Source of the DNA: Biomphalaria glabrata
Taxonomy: Eukaryota > Mollusca > Gastropoda > Planorbidae
DNA length: 64,000 nucleotides
Direction: 5' to 3'
Assembly: GCF_947242115.1 (NCBI RefSeq)
Contig: NC_074713.1
Coordinates: 12,220,001-12,284,000 of the forward strand
The notes under the pieces were generated by a model. It saw only the letters and a list, made by a program, of their open reading frames with translations. It did no database searches and was not told where the DNA came from. The stretch's first letter is position 1. Each line of letters starts with the position of its first letter. Shown here in pieces: positions 1-10,387 of this stretch. Both the position numbers and the translations under genes were made by a program.

Positions 1-1
1 C

Positions 2-370
2 GTTCGTAGAATGCCAGTAGGTCGACTCCCACAGGACATCCTGTATGGCGATCTAATTGAAGGCAGGAGAGCCGCTGGTCGCCCACTTTTACGTTATACG
101 GATGTATGCAAACGCGACATGAAACTCTTCAAAATCGACACTGGCAACTGGGAAGAGGTGGCACTGGACAGATCCACATGGAGAGAGAGCATAAAGGAAG
201 GGTCACAGATTGCAGATGTCATACACAACAGAAGCAGAAAGAAGGGTGAAAATGCAATGGCGCCTGGTGATTTTATATGCCCAACCTGTGATCGCAGCTG
301 TGTATCAAGGATTGGCCTCTTTAGTCACACAAGAAGTTGCAAAGGGAAAAGATCGTCTCACGAGACGTAA
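2..370 (+). mobile_element. 3' end of a LINE (non-LTR retrotransposon), C-terminal part of its reverse-transcriptase protein
   Basis: An open frame enters from the left edge and ends at a TAA at 368-370, giving about 122 visible residues. The segment GRLPQDILYG ... AGRPLLRYTDVCKRDMK ... NWEEVALDRSTWR matches the conserved tail that follows the RT domain in many invertebrate LINE proteins. Near the end there is a C2H2-like zinc finger (CPTCDRSCVSRIGLFSHTRSC: C-x2-C-x12-H-x4-C spacing), also typical of these tails. The upstream RT and endonuclease domains lie outside the window. The visible part has no internal stop. The clade cannot be fixed from this tail alone. It is an element gene, not a host gene. 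Confidence 0.8.
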
Positions 371-1602
371 AATGCCACAGATATGGGCTATAGCTTGATA
401 AGATTGTTTACAACAAAATGCCTTATGTACACTTAATACTTAGGAAGTTATATTTTTAGTATAGATATAATGTATAGTAGATTACATAAATCTAGAATCT
501 AGACTGATTGTGTACTTGTTCAATTTCAAAGACTAATTTAGATCTATCATCCAATATTTCGATCTAGAAGTATAAATTTAGTACAGTAAAAATAGCCAAA
601 GAAGTGTTCTAGACTAGACTATAGTACTAGATCTAGTTATATATTATTAGTTCCCGGTCATTTTATCTCCATAATCACATTTAGATCTATATATTAGATG
701 AAATAATGGCTTAAAATAAAAAAAATATATATGTATACACACACATATCTATATAGTAGATGGTAGATCTAGAAATCTTGATCTGAGCCTAGTAATAGAT
801 CTAGTTAATATATTGTTACAATATGTAGAATTGTAGATCTATAATCTATATATGTACATTATGATTGGATCTCTATTAAATTACTATGAATACTATGATG
901 ATGTAATGATGCAGTGTGTATGGTATATCACTATCAGAGTATCATAATAATTTATAATCATGAGAGAGTGATGAGAGTCACAGAGTGAGAGTGTTATTAT
1001 GATTAGCCCAATAATACAATAATAGTAATATATATATATATATAGATCTAGTTAAATCTAGATCCAGTAGTACAGTAGGCATATCTATTTGATTTATTTT
1101 TATTAACTATTATTATTAAGACTAGATCTACTCATCTAGATCTAGATTTCTAGGACCATAGATAATCTAATTTCTAATCTATATCTGGTCTAGCCATAGT
1201 TAGATCTAGATCTAGACTAGTAGTCATTAGTAAAATAGTAGTGTAGGTACTGTATAACTTAGATCTATTCTAGATTGAAGTATCACAGAGACAATACGAA
1301 TATAGTAAAAGTAGACTACTCTTTTACTCTAGACTATCTCTAGTCTAGACTTAGACTCTACTACTTAGAGACTTAGACTCTTAGTAGACTACTTAGACTT
1401 AGACTACTTAATATTCTAAATTCTACTAGAGTACTAGATCTAGATCTAGTAACTAGATCTAGTCTAGAGTCTAGAGTAGAGTCTTAGACTTAGAGTTAGA
1501 GTAAAGAGAAAGTTAGAAGTTAGGTCTTAGGACTCAAAAGTCTAGACTGAGACTCTAGACTAAGTGACACTAAGTATTAAATAGATTTAAAGAAACACTT
1601 AC
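371..1602. repeat. AT-rich stretch with a dense TCTAGA/AGATCT island
   Basis: No gene is visible here. From about 480 to 1560 the palindromic hexamers TCTAGA and AGATCT recur very often, sometimes fused (AGATCTAGATCTAG), mixed with CTAGACTTAGACTC-like short runs. A short TA run lies near 1030-1046. The same style of island recurs near 36700-37110, 47080-47410, 53320-53560 and 57400-57970. The island ends next to the first intron donor of the GALNT2-like gene, so it lies inside that intron. It looks like cryptic simple sequence rather than a defined transposon. Confidence 0.6.
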
Positions 1603-1692
1603 TTGATCATCTCCTTTGAATAAATATACCACAATACCAACAAGCCAGATGCCCGCTAGAATAACTAGCAGGCGAAGTTTACGTCGAACCAT
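1603..1692 (-). CDS. First coding exon of a type II membrane protein, probably polypeptide N-acetylgalactosaminyltransferase 2-like
   Basis: On the minus strand an ATG at 1692-1690 opens 30 codons and runs into a strong donor (CAA|GTAAGTG, exon end at 1603, phase 0). The peptide starts MVRRKLRLLVILAG, continues as a hydrophobic stretch to about residue 24, and ends with KGDDQ. It has a very short basic cytosolic head, one membrane anchor and then a polar stem: the layout of a Golgi type II glycosyltransferase. Head and anchor resemble vertebrate GALNT2 (MRRRSRMLLCFAFLWVLG...). GALNT enzymes start mucin-type O-glycosylation by adding GalNAc to Ser/Thr in the Golgi. No catalytic domain is in the window; the remaining exons must lie left of position 1. 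An ATG further upstream on this strand runs quickly into a stop. The exon call is fair, but the family call rests on only 30 residues. Confidence 0.5.
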
Positions 1693-2399
1693 CCAAACAG
1701 TGAAACAGGCTAGTGTGCTACTGTCATTGTGCTCAACGATAGTTTGTTAAAATTATTCCTCTAGTCTAGATCTAACCTGGTCCCACAAGGGGAGAGAACA
1801 CAAACTTCACAAAGTGAAAACCTAGTTTGCCTTGATTTTCAACCAATGAAATTTCGAGTCAAAAGTTGATGCACCACAAACGATCTCTTTCTACTTTCGT
1901 TTTAGACTAGCTATCGTAACAACGGATTCGTTTTTAATGTCAATATGGACATCCTTCTTTTTTTTTATGATCTTAAAAATTATTTAATGCTCGATAAAAA
2001 GAGTCTATACTAAACTTGATGTAATCCATACCCAGGATTGCTATAATGTGGACAAACAATAATAATAATGTGATTGTTATATATATTAGCCTAATGGTAT
2101 AGAATGCCAATTTAATGTCATCATCTGATGCGCGGTGCAATAAGAAAACTAAATAAATCATCTAATGGTCACGATTAAATCTATATGTATTTTATGTAAG
2201 TTAAATTAACTAATACGGTGCATTGAGTTAGCTTTGTAGGTTACTAGTAATGTCAGACATGGGGAATTTTCTTCTTTTTTTTTTTTTATTTTTTAACTGT
2301 GCTAATCATCTTAAAGAAAGACTACCAAAACTAATTTAAAAGTGTAACAAAACTTTTTTTCTTCGATTTACTTCCCTTTGAAAAAAAAAAGTACTCTTT
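1693..2399. other. 5' flank of the GALNT2-like exon, no other gene
   Basis: Bases just above 1692 would be the 5' UTR and promoter of the minus-strand exon; no clear TATA box or initiator stands out. The remainder is AT-rich with poly-T runs near 1950 and 2270. Short open frames here look spurious. Confidence 0.4.
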
Positions 2400-2545
2400 T
2401 TTTAGCGGCCCCTGAAAGGGGAAAAGACGCTATTAATTTTGTGTGGCTTGTCTGTCCTTCCGTCCCGTTTAGATCTCAGAAAGTAGAAGAGAAAATGAAA
2501 ATCGGACATCATGATATTTTAGATCATTCAAAGTACCTACTGATG
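2400..2545. repeat. Probable interspersed repeat with a CCCCTGAAAGGGG hairpin
   Basis: A GC-richer block begins TAGCGGCCCCTGAAAGGGG and continues with a CTGTCCTTCCGTCCCG-type segment. It stands out from the AT-rich surroundings, and I recall similar text as a dispersed repeat in planorbid snails. The open frame across it is probably incidental. No second full copy was seen in this window, so the repeat status is from memory. Confidence 0.3.
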
Positions 2546-3329
2546 CTTTTTTCTTTTCCGAAAGTGAACCATCTAATTTTTTAAATTATCTATGCTATCA
2601 AATTTTTTTTAAAAAAATACACCACTTTTATTTGAAAAACTTAAGGGGAGGTATGTCTTTTAGAAGGGTCACAGACTTCGTCATTAATAAATCAAGCTTC
2701 ATTCATAGATTCGCGCATTGGTACAAAAAATTTGCATCTAGGGTCACAATGGAAAAAGTATTAATGGATCATTATAATATAGATTTTCCATTTATTAACC
2801 TACTCATGGAATAGAATACCGATTCAAATGTTGTTTTTTTTAAATAATTTTATTACGAACTTCGATTCAGTTGAAAAAAAACAAAAAAAAAAACTAACTA
2901 CTTTTATAGCGCGTAGTTTTGACACATCTTCATGATAAAATTGACAACAATAGAGGCCAGATATGGATTCCAATTACAATGTATTGGGCAATTTGAACAA
3001 AATTTACATCTATAAATTATTAAGGAAATCTTCTTACAGTTTAGGGGTGCAAACTATTAATGTTTAGTCGAATAGCGCGCCATGGAAGTACTTTCTGTGG
3101 TTACAAAGACAGTGTCTAAGACATTTTTATTTGTATTGTAACTGGTTGTTACTTGAGTAAGGTAAGTCTCTGTCTATTGTAATACTAGTTTTATTAGGTT
3201 TTTGTTCACAAGAGTAGTTTGTTCAAGTTATTTAAAGTTTATTTATTTAAAATATATTAAGCTTACATCGGTTCAGCTGTATTAGCTGTTTGTAGCTACA
3301 AGCCAATGAATGACCAACAACCAAGAGAA
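2546..3329. other. AT-rich stretch, nothing recognised
   Basis: There are poly-A and poly-T runs and short open frames without family resemblance, codon bias or splice context. I see no gene, RNA or clear repeat. Confidence 0.4.
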
Positions 3330-4260
3330 AGGAGGGGGGTGGAGCGGCAAAAACAAAAGTTTATTTTCATTGTAGGTTACTTATTCATCCATTTCTGAAT
3401 ATTATTAAAATTACATACTTACCAATGTTTTAAAAATTAAAACATCTTAAGTAATAGACGTCCTTTCATCTTCTAATAAGACCTTGTCAAAAGTTGAACA
3501 TTTTCGAGAGAGGTGTATGCTACGATATGGGTCGAAACTTTTTGAAGAAAATATTTCAAAACGTCTCCGCTATTTTGTTGTCTCAGAATGGTCGAATCTC
3601 TTCCGACCATAGCACTTTATTATAGTGACGACTTTTGTGTGGAAAAAAATGGTCTGCGACAGAGATGTATTTAACACGAAGATGGTCTTAGAAAAGATCA
3701 AGACCATTACAGACGTCCGTGCGCTATATGTAGCTATTGACCATGGCTGCTTCTCTATTATTAGACTGAATATGGCCTTCAACTTTTTTTTTTACTATGA
3801 TGCGTCCTGAAAGAAAACACATCAATATTGGCGTTTTCAATATGCTCTCTTCTTACTACAAGAAAAAATTCTTTGTAGACGCCAGGAGAAAGAATTTCTG
3901 TAAATGAAAACTCCGGAATGGGCCGGCGCCCCGTCCCGAAGTCAGACCTCTTACCGACTTTAGTGGCAACCTTCCGCATCTTCAATTCTATCTCTAGGAA
4001 GAGCTTTTTACAACTTTTACAAATTGTATAGGCAACACTTTTTCTAAAACAAAACAAAAACAACGGACTCGTTTTGTAAAATTTTGTTATGGAAATTTGG
4101 ATTCTAAACATTGTGTTAAATGAATATAAATGAAAAACGAAACCAAGAAATTGTGTTCTAAGTTTGAATAAGTTTCTTTTCTTTTTCATTACTTTCTTTA
4201 AAAAAAAACTCACTGTGGGAGCCTACATCGCCCCTCTAGTTCCTCGTCTTTTAAGGATAG
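3330..4260 (+). repeat. Diverged dispersed repeat, copy 1 (partner at 38640-39480)
   Basis: Several blocks match the region 38640-39480 in the same order and orientation: a block around GTAAGTAA(T/G)AGA with CTTCTA, an AAGACC...AAGACCA segment followed by GAGCTATATGTAG-like text, GTAGACGCCAGGAGAA, AATTTGGATTC(C)TAACATT, and GTGGGAGC(C)TACATC. The copies are old, with many substitutions and indels. No coding capacity is visible. The class is unknown; it may be a long non-autonomous element or a segmental duplication. Confidence 0.5.
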
Positions 4261-5066
4261 CTCGAACAAAAATTTTGTCATGTAGGGGTCATACAAGGAA
4301 CTTTAAACAACACTGCCTTACTCTGTTTTACTTCAACTCTTTGTATAAGTAATTGTACTTTGGATTATTTATTTTGTATTAATTCAAGAAAACTATTCAG
4401 AGCTGATTTGCTTCATTTTGTCCTGGTGGTGTGTTGTATAAATGTGTAGGCCTACGCACTTCCGAATCCAAGTATGTCAGATGATTGTGGAGACAATGCA
4501 CATCTCTCCAAATACAATCGTGATGATCAGTAGGCTATACAAAATTAAGAACTTTGAAAAAGATTCACCATCAATGGCTTTTGTATTTGAAGTCACTTTA
4601 TTCTGCATTTTATGGTCCTTATAACGTCATGTTGAAATACATGAAAATGTTCTGGGGTTTCGCCCATAAACTGAGGCAACTGGAGAAGGACTTTGTGACA
4701 TTGTAGAAGAAAAAAAATGCAAAGTTGAAATTGGAAATAAAACATCTAAGAGGGCATGAGGTATACAAAGGTACGAATATAAAAGGAATGATTAACAAAA
4801 ATAAAAATGGATTTAAATCAATGGACGCTTTTGGTAAAGTGTCTATCTCAGTCTTAATGAATTGATTTTTTTTTCTAGAATAAAAAAAAGGGGGGCAGCA
4901 TTTTAAAATTTCGTACGCCACAACTCTAACGGCGGCCCTGTATAATACATATAAAAAAATATATGCTGGATGCGCGTTTATGAATAGGGTCAGGGATTAC
5001 TGGGCGTTAGGGTTGGGGTTTGAACAAAAATCGCTCCTCCCTCTCCAAAGATCTGGATCGCTAGTG
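4261..5066. other. AT-rich stretch without a recognised gene
   Basis: Short open frames on both strands show no family similarity. A GGCGGCCCTGTAT motif near 4930 resembles the GGCCGGCCCTGAT at 15069-15083 and may be the terminus of an old DNA-transposon-like repeat, but I cannot delimit it. Confidence 0.35.
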
Positions 5067-5577
5067 GTTGTTATGGTAGTTTGAATGATGGGGTTGTTAT
5101 GGTAGTTTGAATGAACAGCACGGCGATGGGGTTGTTATGGTAGTTTGAATGAACAGCACGGCTATGGGGTTGTTATGGTAGTTTGAATGAACAGCACGGC
5201 GATGGGGTTGTTATGGTAGTTTGAATGAACAGCACGGCGATGGGGTTGTTATGGTAGTTTGAATGAACAGCACGGCTATGGGGTTGTTATGGTAGTTTGA
5301 ATGAACAGCACGGCTATGGGGTTGTTATGGTAGTTTGAATGAACAGCACGGCGATGGGGTTGTTATGGTAGTTTGAATGAACAGCACGGCGATGGGGTTG
5401 TTATGGTAGTTTGAATGAACAGCACGGCGATGGGGTTGTTATGGTAGTTTGAATGAACAGCACGGCTATGTGGTTGTTATGGTAGTTTGAATGAACAGCA
5501 CGGCTATGGGGGTTGTTATGGTAGTTTGGATGAACAGCACGGCTATGGGGTTGTTATGGTAGTTTGAATGAACAGCA
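5067..5577. repeat. 38-bp minisatellite, about 13.5 copies
   Basis: Tandem units begin with GTTGTTATGGTAGTTTGAAT and end with GAACAGCACGGC(G/T)ATGGG. Starts fall at 5093, 5131, 5169, 5207 and so on in 38-bp steps to about 5550, after one shortened unit at 5067. Two unit types (CGGCGATG and CGGCTATG) are interspersed. Two late units carry small changes (one T for G, one extra G). The array ends at AACAGCATTGC. Confidence 0.95.
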
Positions 5578-6019
5578 TTGCTTAAAACCACACCACATTT
5601 TTATTTTCACTTACATCTGAATTAAAAAAAACAACTTTTGAATCTTCGTGATTTTTTTTTTTTTTGGAGAGAAGGGGAGACCATCTGAGAAATTATTTTA
5701 GCCACTGTTTATAATTGTTTATCGACCCTTTTATACCCCCCCCCCCTCCCGCCTCCCTTTATTTTTTTCTCACTTTTATCAGCCTATTGCTATTGTTTTC
5801 ATCACTGAGTTATACATTTATATTATGGGGTATTCGTTGGTTAAAAGGCGAGCTTTTTTTAAAGACTATTCCTATGCCCTGAATAAGAAGAATGCTGTTA
5901 GAGAATGTATACATCAAACTATACGCATGCGTACAACTGTGAGTGTACTTGTAAAACGTCATTTACTTTCACACTGAGCTACAGACACCCACTTCCAGAG
6001 TGTCTTTGACTCAGTCAAA
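5578..6019. other. Low-complexity spacer before the LINE
   Basis: There are a T12 run near 5650 and a C-rich tract near 5738-5755. No gene is seen. The 5' limit of the following LINE is uncertain within roughly 5990-6030. Confidence 0.4.
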
Positions 6020-7495
6020 TACATAATGATAATGAAACTAAAGCAAACATTATAAACAAATACTTAGCATCAGCATTCTCAGCCCCAGGAGACAAAGACA
6101 TATTTCTTAATTTGAACCAAGTAGACAACATAGAAGATTTAGTAGTACAAGAAAATGGAATTCAAAAACTATTAGCCAACACCAAACCAAATAAAGCGTC
6201 TGGACCTGATGGTATTCCAGCTAGATTACTCAAAGAACTAAGCAATGAGCTAGCCCCAGTGTTCAAAATACTCTTTCAGTCATCGCTTAACCAGGGCAGA
6301 GTACCAAAGGACTGGAAAGAAGCTAATGTCACCCCCCTATTTAAAAAAGGAGATAAATCTGACCCAGGAAACTACAGACCAGTATCCCTTACCAGCATCA
6401 CATGTAAAATCCTAGACCACATAATATGTAGCAACATCATAAACCACTTAGACAAACATAATGTCCTCACCCCATAGGCCTACCAACATGGCTTTAGGAA
6501 ATATAGATCATGTAAAACACAACTAATAGGACTAATTGATGATTTTTCAAAAGGTTTAGATAATAGTGAACAAATAGATGCTATCTTGCTAGATTTTTCC
6601 AAGGCTTTTGACAAAGTTCACCACCATAGTTTGCTTAAAAAAAAATATATAGAACAATAAAAACAACACAAGACACAGATATTTTAATAAGAGAATTAGA
6701 TTAATTACAGAAATGGGAATCAAATTGGATCATGTCTTTCCACCCAGAAAAATGTCAGTTGTTAAGAGTAACAAAAAAACGAAAACAAATTAATTCCACT
6801 TATCTTATTCATGGCAAACCAGTAACACAGACTAAAAACGCAAAATACCTAGGTGTTATAATAAATGAAAAACTATCATGGAATCCACATATTGATGAAA
6901 CTATAAAAAAATCAAACAAAGCATTAGGGTTTATTAAAAGAAATTTCCATAAATCAAATAAGAACATAAAACTAAAATGTTATTTAACCTTGGTTAGGCC
7001 AATAATAGAATATGCATCCTCCGTTTGGGACCCCTCAACTCAAGAAAACATTAAGAAACTGGAAGAGACACAAAATAGAGCAGTGAGATTCATAAAAAAA
7101 AAATTTTTAACATTTGACTAGAGTAACACCATTAGTAAAATCACTAAATTTAGAAAGCCTTCAGGACAGAAGACTCAAAAGTAAAGTAGCAATTATATAT
7201 AAAACACTGAGCCATAATCTTCAAATACGAAAACAAAATTTAATAAAATACTCTGAAAGACACAACAATAAAGGCACATTCCTCGTCCCATATGCTAGGA
7301 CCAATTTGTACAAATACTCCTTCTTCCCTAGTGCTATTAGAGCATGGAATGGGTTGCCTGAGCTAGCCAGGAAAACCAGTGACTTGGCAGAATTTAAGTC
7401 ATTGGTTAATATGCATGACTAAATGCATGACGCGTAGGACGTAATCATCTTCTTTTTTGAAGTAACGTCTGTATTATATAAGATAAGATAAGTCT
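6020..7495 (+). mobile_element. 5'-truncated jockey/CR1-type LINE with an internal deletion
   Basis: The RT N-terminal part is clear: KASGPDGIPARLLKEL, WKEANVTPLFKKGD, NYRPVSLTSITCKILD, then after a TAG at 6475-6477 the same frame continues with YQHGFRKYRSCKTQL and AILLDFSKAFDKVHH to a stop near 6658. The block that should hold the F-x-D-D catalytic motif is missing: the text jumps to DTDILIRELD and LQKWESNW with another stop at 6702-6704. The thumb/C-terminal region follows (MSFHPEKCQLLRVT, AKYLGVIINEKLSWNPHID, LVRPIIEYASSVWDP) to 7121. A frame change leads to the final part, 7114-7422 (FFPSAIRAWNGLPELA). The 3' tail ends in ATAAGATAAGATAAG at about 7478-7493. It is dead: 5' truncation, one large deletion, two stops and a frameshift. 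Two other pieces of the family lie at 20041-20085 and 47430-47786. Confidence 0.85.
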
Positions 7496-8526
7496 TTGTC
7501 ATTTTTGATCATCCGTGTCTAATTTTAGATATCACACCTCGATAAGGTTCTATGAGTTATCGTTCTTTGTCCACTGAATGGCGCCGTGAAAACAATTAAG
7601 TCTATTTTAAGTTGGCACGCTACGTGCAACGGGGATTGTACAATTGATTCACAGAAATTCTCTGTTGTGAGTATTGATGTGCTCCCCCACTTTTTTTTTC
7701 TTCCAACAGTTTTAGTGAGATAGTTTGTCAAGATTATGGATTATGATCATGTGACCGGTAGGAGTTATTTTGAGCTCTAATCATTCACTCTTGTATCATT
7801 GGATCTAAAATTAGTTTTCTGGCATGTTTGCCATAGCACGTTCTACGCGTTGCCAACATTTCATTCCAGACGACGTGATAATTAGTGAGGAATATATGGG
7901 ACCAAATGAAACGAAAAGTGACCATAATCCCTTGCTAAGTTTTGAGGGAGAAAAAAAACCACACTGGATCTAGTCAATGAAAAAAAAAAAGAGTGCTCTT
8001 TTGTACAAGGAATTTTTCCCCCCTTATCTTTATATTTTTTCGATTCCTTTTAATACACCTATAACACAGGTGTGCACGTGAGAGTCGATTGGCCTACCGT
8101 TTAGAACCTACACATTCATACACTAGTTCTGATGTGGTTGGAACTTGGAAGGCATTAAAGATTAAACAAAACAAAAAAAAGTTAATGTCTTTGATTTCGA
8201 TGAGTGTAGTATTTCATATGACTAATCAAACCCAGTTGCGACCTGCATATTTTCCCGTATCTTATGAAGACAAAGCTGTTGTCCGCCTTCGTCTACTGCA
8301 CCTGTCTTCAATAAGGGCTTTTCTTTGGGTCTCAAATGTGTGTCCCGCAGCCAAACGTCTCATTCAAAAGCCATCTGCTGCCAACTACTTTCCTCTAAGC
8401 CAGTAGGGGGCGAAATGACGCCTGAGGTGATTTTTATAGCGCTTTCGGTAAGCACCTCTGTTACGCCTTTGGCATGCGGTCGTCTCCCATACGGGATAAG
8501 TTCTGACCCAACCCAACTGTCAGAGG
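7496..8526. other. Intergenic stretch, probably old repeats
   Basis: No host gene is visible. The block 8250-8520 is less AT-rich than its surroundings (for example GCATGCGGTCGTCTCCCATA) and runs directly into the SINE head at 8527. It may be another dispersed repeat, but no partner was seen in the window. Overlapping frames at 8089-8534 have no recognisable family. Confidence 0.35.
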
Positions 8527-8799
8527 CGCGGTGAGCGGTAAAGCGCTGGCTTCCGAACCGGGGTCCCGGGTTGAAATCCTGATGAAGACTGGGATTTTCA
8601 ATTTCGGGGTCTTTGGTCGCATGTGAGTCAGCCCAGCTCTAGAGGGTGCCTGACATTAGTTGAGGAATAGTAAAGGCGGTTGGTCGTTGCGCTGGCTACC
8701 TGACACCTTCGTTAACCGTGGGCCACAGAAACATATGACCTTAACATCATCTGCCCTATAGACAACAAGGTCTGAAAAGGGAACTTTACTTTACTTTAC
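8527..8799 (+). mobile_element. tRNA-derived SINE, family A, near full length
   Basis: The head has an A-box-like GAGCGGTAAAGCGCTGG and a B-box-like GGGTTGAAATCC, the internal RNA polymerase III promoter layout of a tRNA. The body has GAAGACTGGGATTTTCAATTTC, CCTGACATTAGTTGAGGAA, GGCGGTTGGTCGTTGCGCTGG and GTTAACCGTGGGCCACAGAA. It ends in ACTTTACTTTACTTTAC at about 8785-8799. Other copies: 19150-19286 (-), 31075-31296 (-), 35490-35735 (-), 59345-59580 (+). SINEs have no coding capacity and depend on a partner LINE. Confidence 0.85.
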
Positions 8800-9067
8800 A
8801 ACGCAACTGTCGAGTGCTTCTGAACTGTCCACACCAGCCTTCGGCAGAACATAGTTATTTGTAATGTAGTCTTGCCAGCACATGCCTATTATGGAGCGAA
8901 GGAAGCGTTAGAACACACACATTAAACAAACAACAATTACAACAAATGCTAATATTGGAAGCTTTGTATCAATTAAATTTATATAGCACTAATGTGTTTC
9001 ATGGACGATTTATAATCACCAGGCTAGAAACAACGTTTCAACATTTCACCAACAAGAAAGAAACAAT
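8800..9067. other. Short spacer before the satellite
   Basis: No gene or repeat could be identified. Confidence 0.4.
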
Positions 9068-10387
9068 GGTCTTCTAACAAATGTAGTCTAACAAGCAGAG
9101 CTAAACATTAGTCTTCTAACATATGTAGTCTAACAAGCAGAGCTAAACATTAGTCTTCTAACATATGTAGTCTAACAAGCAGAGCTAAACATTAGTCTTC
9201 TAACATATGTAGTCTAACAAGCAGAGCTAAACATTAGTCTTCTAACATATGTAGTCTAACAAGTAGAGCTAAACATTAGTCTTCTAACATATGTAGTCTA
9301 ACAAGTAGAGCTAAACATTAGTCTTCTAACATATGTAGTCTAACAAGCAGAGCTAAACATTAGTCTTCTAACATATGTAGTCTAACAAGCAGAGCTAAAC
9401 ATTAGTCTTCTAACATATGTAGTCTAACAAGTAGAGCTAAACATTAGTCTTCTAACATATGTAGTCTAACAAGTAGAGCTAAACATTAGTCTTCTAACAT
9501 ATGTAGTCTAACAAGTAGAGCTAAACATTAGTCTTCTAACATATGTAGTCTAACAAGTAGAGCTAAACATTAGTCTTCTAACATATGTAGTCTAACAAGT
9601 AGAGCTAAACATTAGTCTTCTAACATATGTAGTCTAACAAGCAGAGCTAAACATTAGTCTTCTAACATATGTAGTCTAACAAGCAGAGCTAAACATTAGT
9701 CTTCTAACATATGTAGTCTAACAAGCAGAGCTAAACATTAGTCTTCTAACATATGTAGTCTAACAAGCAGAGCTAAACATTAGTCTTCTAACATATGTAG
9801 TCTAACAAGCAGAGCTAAACATTAGTCTTCTAACATATGTAGTCTAACAAGTAGAGCTAAACATTAGTCTTCTAACATATGTAGTCTAACAAGTAGAGCT
9901 AAACATTAGTCTTCTAACATATGTAGTCTAACAAGTAGAGCTAAACATTAGTCTTCTAACATATGTAGTCTAACAAGTAGAGCTAAACATTAGTCTTCTA
10001 ACATATGTAGTCTAACAAGTAGAGCTAAACATTAGTCTTCTAACATATGTAGTCTAACAAGTAGAGCTAAACATTAGTCTTCTAACATATGTAGTCTAAC
10101 AAGCAGAGCTAAACATTAGTCTTCTAACATATGTAGTCTAACAAGCAGAGCTAAACATTAGTCTTCTAACATATGTAGTCTAACAAGTAGAGCTAAACAT
10201 TAGTCTTCTAACATATGTAGTCTAACAAGCAGAGCTAAACATTAGTCTTCTAACATATGTAGTCTAACAAGTAGAGCTAAACATTAGTCTTCTAACATAT
10301 GTAGTCTAACAAGCAGAGCTAAACATTAGTCTTCTAACATATGTAGTCTAACAAGCAGAGCTAAACATTAGTCTTCTAACATATGTA
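9068..10387. repeat. 42-bp satellite, left arm (31 units)
   Basis: The unit begins TAGTCTAACAAG(C/T)AGAGC and ends TAGTCTTCTAACATATG. Every unit I counted is 42 bp. The two halves of a unit both start TAGTCT and share TAACA, so the unit itself arose from a shorter duplication. A single C/T site (AAGCAGAG versus AAGTAGAG) divides units into two types. In order, the left arm reads CCCCTTCCTTTTTCCC then CCTTTTTTCCTCTCC. The array is cut at 10387 by the 2.1-kb insertion and resumes in phase at 12492. Confidence 0.97.

Noticed and set aside
8560-8585. tRNA gene at 8530-8600
   Set aside because: A- and B-box-like motifs are present, but the sequence continues into a SINE body shared with four other loci, and a full cloverleaf was not seen.
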